A stretch of 15,493 nt of DNA from Cytophagales bacterium (lineage in GTDB: Bacteria; Bacteroidota; Bacteroidia; Cytophagales; Cyclobacteriaceae), in contig DNZD01000025.1 in assembly GCA_003504855.1 (NCBI GenBank), forward strand, positions 1 through 15,493, written 5' to 3'. The notes beneath the pieces are model-generated. The model searched no databases and had not been told where the DNA came from. It was given only the letters and a program-made list of their open reading frames with translations. Made by a program: the position numbers and the translations under genes. Shown here piece after piece: positions 14,898-15,493 of the stretch. Numbering within the stretch: position 1 is the first letter of the stretch; each line of letters begins with the position of its first letter.

Positions 14898-15493
14898 ATG
14901 AATATGTTCAACAATATAACGCGCAAGGCAATTCTGATTGGTTGCCCTGGAAATGGAACCGGTTTTCTCGCGGGGGTAAAAACGGATCTCATTAGGATGA
15001 GTGAGTTTCTCCAATCCAACAAGGGTGGAGCTTGGAATCGAAATGAGATCATTCCTTTAGAGAACCCTACTGCCGCAGAGGCGATAAACGCTATCGGGGC
15101 TGCTATTGCGGATTATGTTTTTGTATATTTTTCAGGCCATGGGTATACGGCAGTCGGGAACACAAGGATGATAGCGTTGAGAGACCGCTCGATTAATGAC
15201 GTCTGTTTTTTAAATGACAGCCCCAGGCAATTGGTCGTTGTGGATGCTTGTCGCAATTATGCTGCGCCTCGTTTAGGAGGGATTCCAGCGTTTGAAGATG
15301 ATGTTGATCATTTTGAGGCTCTGTCAACCTACGAGTTATTCAGCGAGCGGATTGCGACTTCTCCAGAAGGCAAACTAATTATTCACGCAACACAACATGG
15401 GCAATATTCCTACGACAGTTCGAACGGCGGGCACTTCACTCAAGCGTTGCTCCACATATCAACTCGTATGAAGGCGAAGGTGACTCATACTCC
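14898..15493 (+). CDS. Caspase-like cysteine protease (peptidase C14 fold), N-terminal part
   Basis: The frame is open from the ATG at 14898 to the end of the window (198 full codons). It has the caspase/metacaspase core: RKAILIGCPGNG at the first strand, a DLIRMSEFLQ helix, DYVFVYFSGHGY with catalytic H81, and LVVVDACRN with catalytic C118. A later strand reads KLIIHATQHGQYSYD and is followed by GGHFTQALL, as usual in C14 enzymes. It should be a cytoplasmic endopeptidase, with any sensor or effector domain beyond the window. A second in-frame ATG lies at 14904. It is the fourth gene of the sigma-led operon, 81 bp after the membrane peptide, so it could also have its own promoter, though none was recognised. 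Confidence 0.88.
   Translation, partial: MNMFNNITRKAILIGCPGNGTGFLAGVKTDLIRMSEFLQSNKGGAWNRNEIIPLENPTAAEAINAIGAAIADYVFVYFSGHGYTAVGNTRMIALRDRSINDVCFLNDSPRQLVVVDACRNYAAPRLGGIPAFEDDVDHFEALSTYELFSERIATSPEGKLIIHATQHGQYSYDSSNGGHFTQALLHISTRMKAKVTHT

Overview
The window looks like chromosomal DNA of a Bacteroidota bacterium, most likely Cytophagales-like. The signs are LytS/LytR-type two-component genes, CarboxypepD_reg-like and TonB C-terminal domains, a sigma/anti-sigma pair, ClpS, and ribosome-binding sites that are A-rich rather than strong Shine-Dalgarno sequences. No rRNA, tRNA, CRISPR array, transposase or integrase was seen.

Left part (1-10220), ordinary genome content. The end of an ECF-type sigma factor overlaps a membrane protein that carries a CarboxypepD_reg-like and a TonB C-terminal domain. 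Running toward it is a histidine kinase / LytTR response regulator pair joined by an ATGA overlap. A secreted CarboxypepD_reg-like protein lies divergent from the kinase. On the minus strand follow an aminotransferase plus an ADP-heptose-type sugar kinase, then a compact four-gene operon read in the order alkyltransferase-like protein, clpS, small lipoprotein, recR. Divergent from that operon is a secreted Ig-like repeat protein.

Right part (about 10230-15493), accessory locus, visibly richer in A+T toward its right end. Two operons diverge from an 87-bp intergenic region. The minus-strand operon encodes a bacterial ubiquitin-like cassette: a ubiquitin-like/E2-like fusion, a JAB protease/E1 fusion, and a DUF6527-type metal-binding protein. 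The plus-strand operon encodes an atypical ECF-like sigma factor with an insertion before its last helix-turn-helix, a two-part protein with an HsdS-tail/Panacea-like C-terminal domain, a 48-residue single-pass membrane peptide, and a caspase-like protease that runs off the window.

The two operons carry nearly the same 13-base element (12 of 13 identical) in mirror orientation, 6-7 bases before each first start codon, which suggests joint control. The E1-like domain has Ser-x-x-Ser where related proteins usually have Cys-x-x-Cys, and the E2-like domain contains no cysteine. A ubiquitin-like modification/deconjugation cassette paired with a sigma factor-caspase module is the best candidate here for an undescribed, possibly defensive, system. 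That role is inference from composition only.
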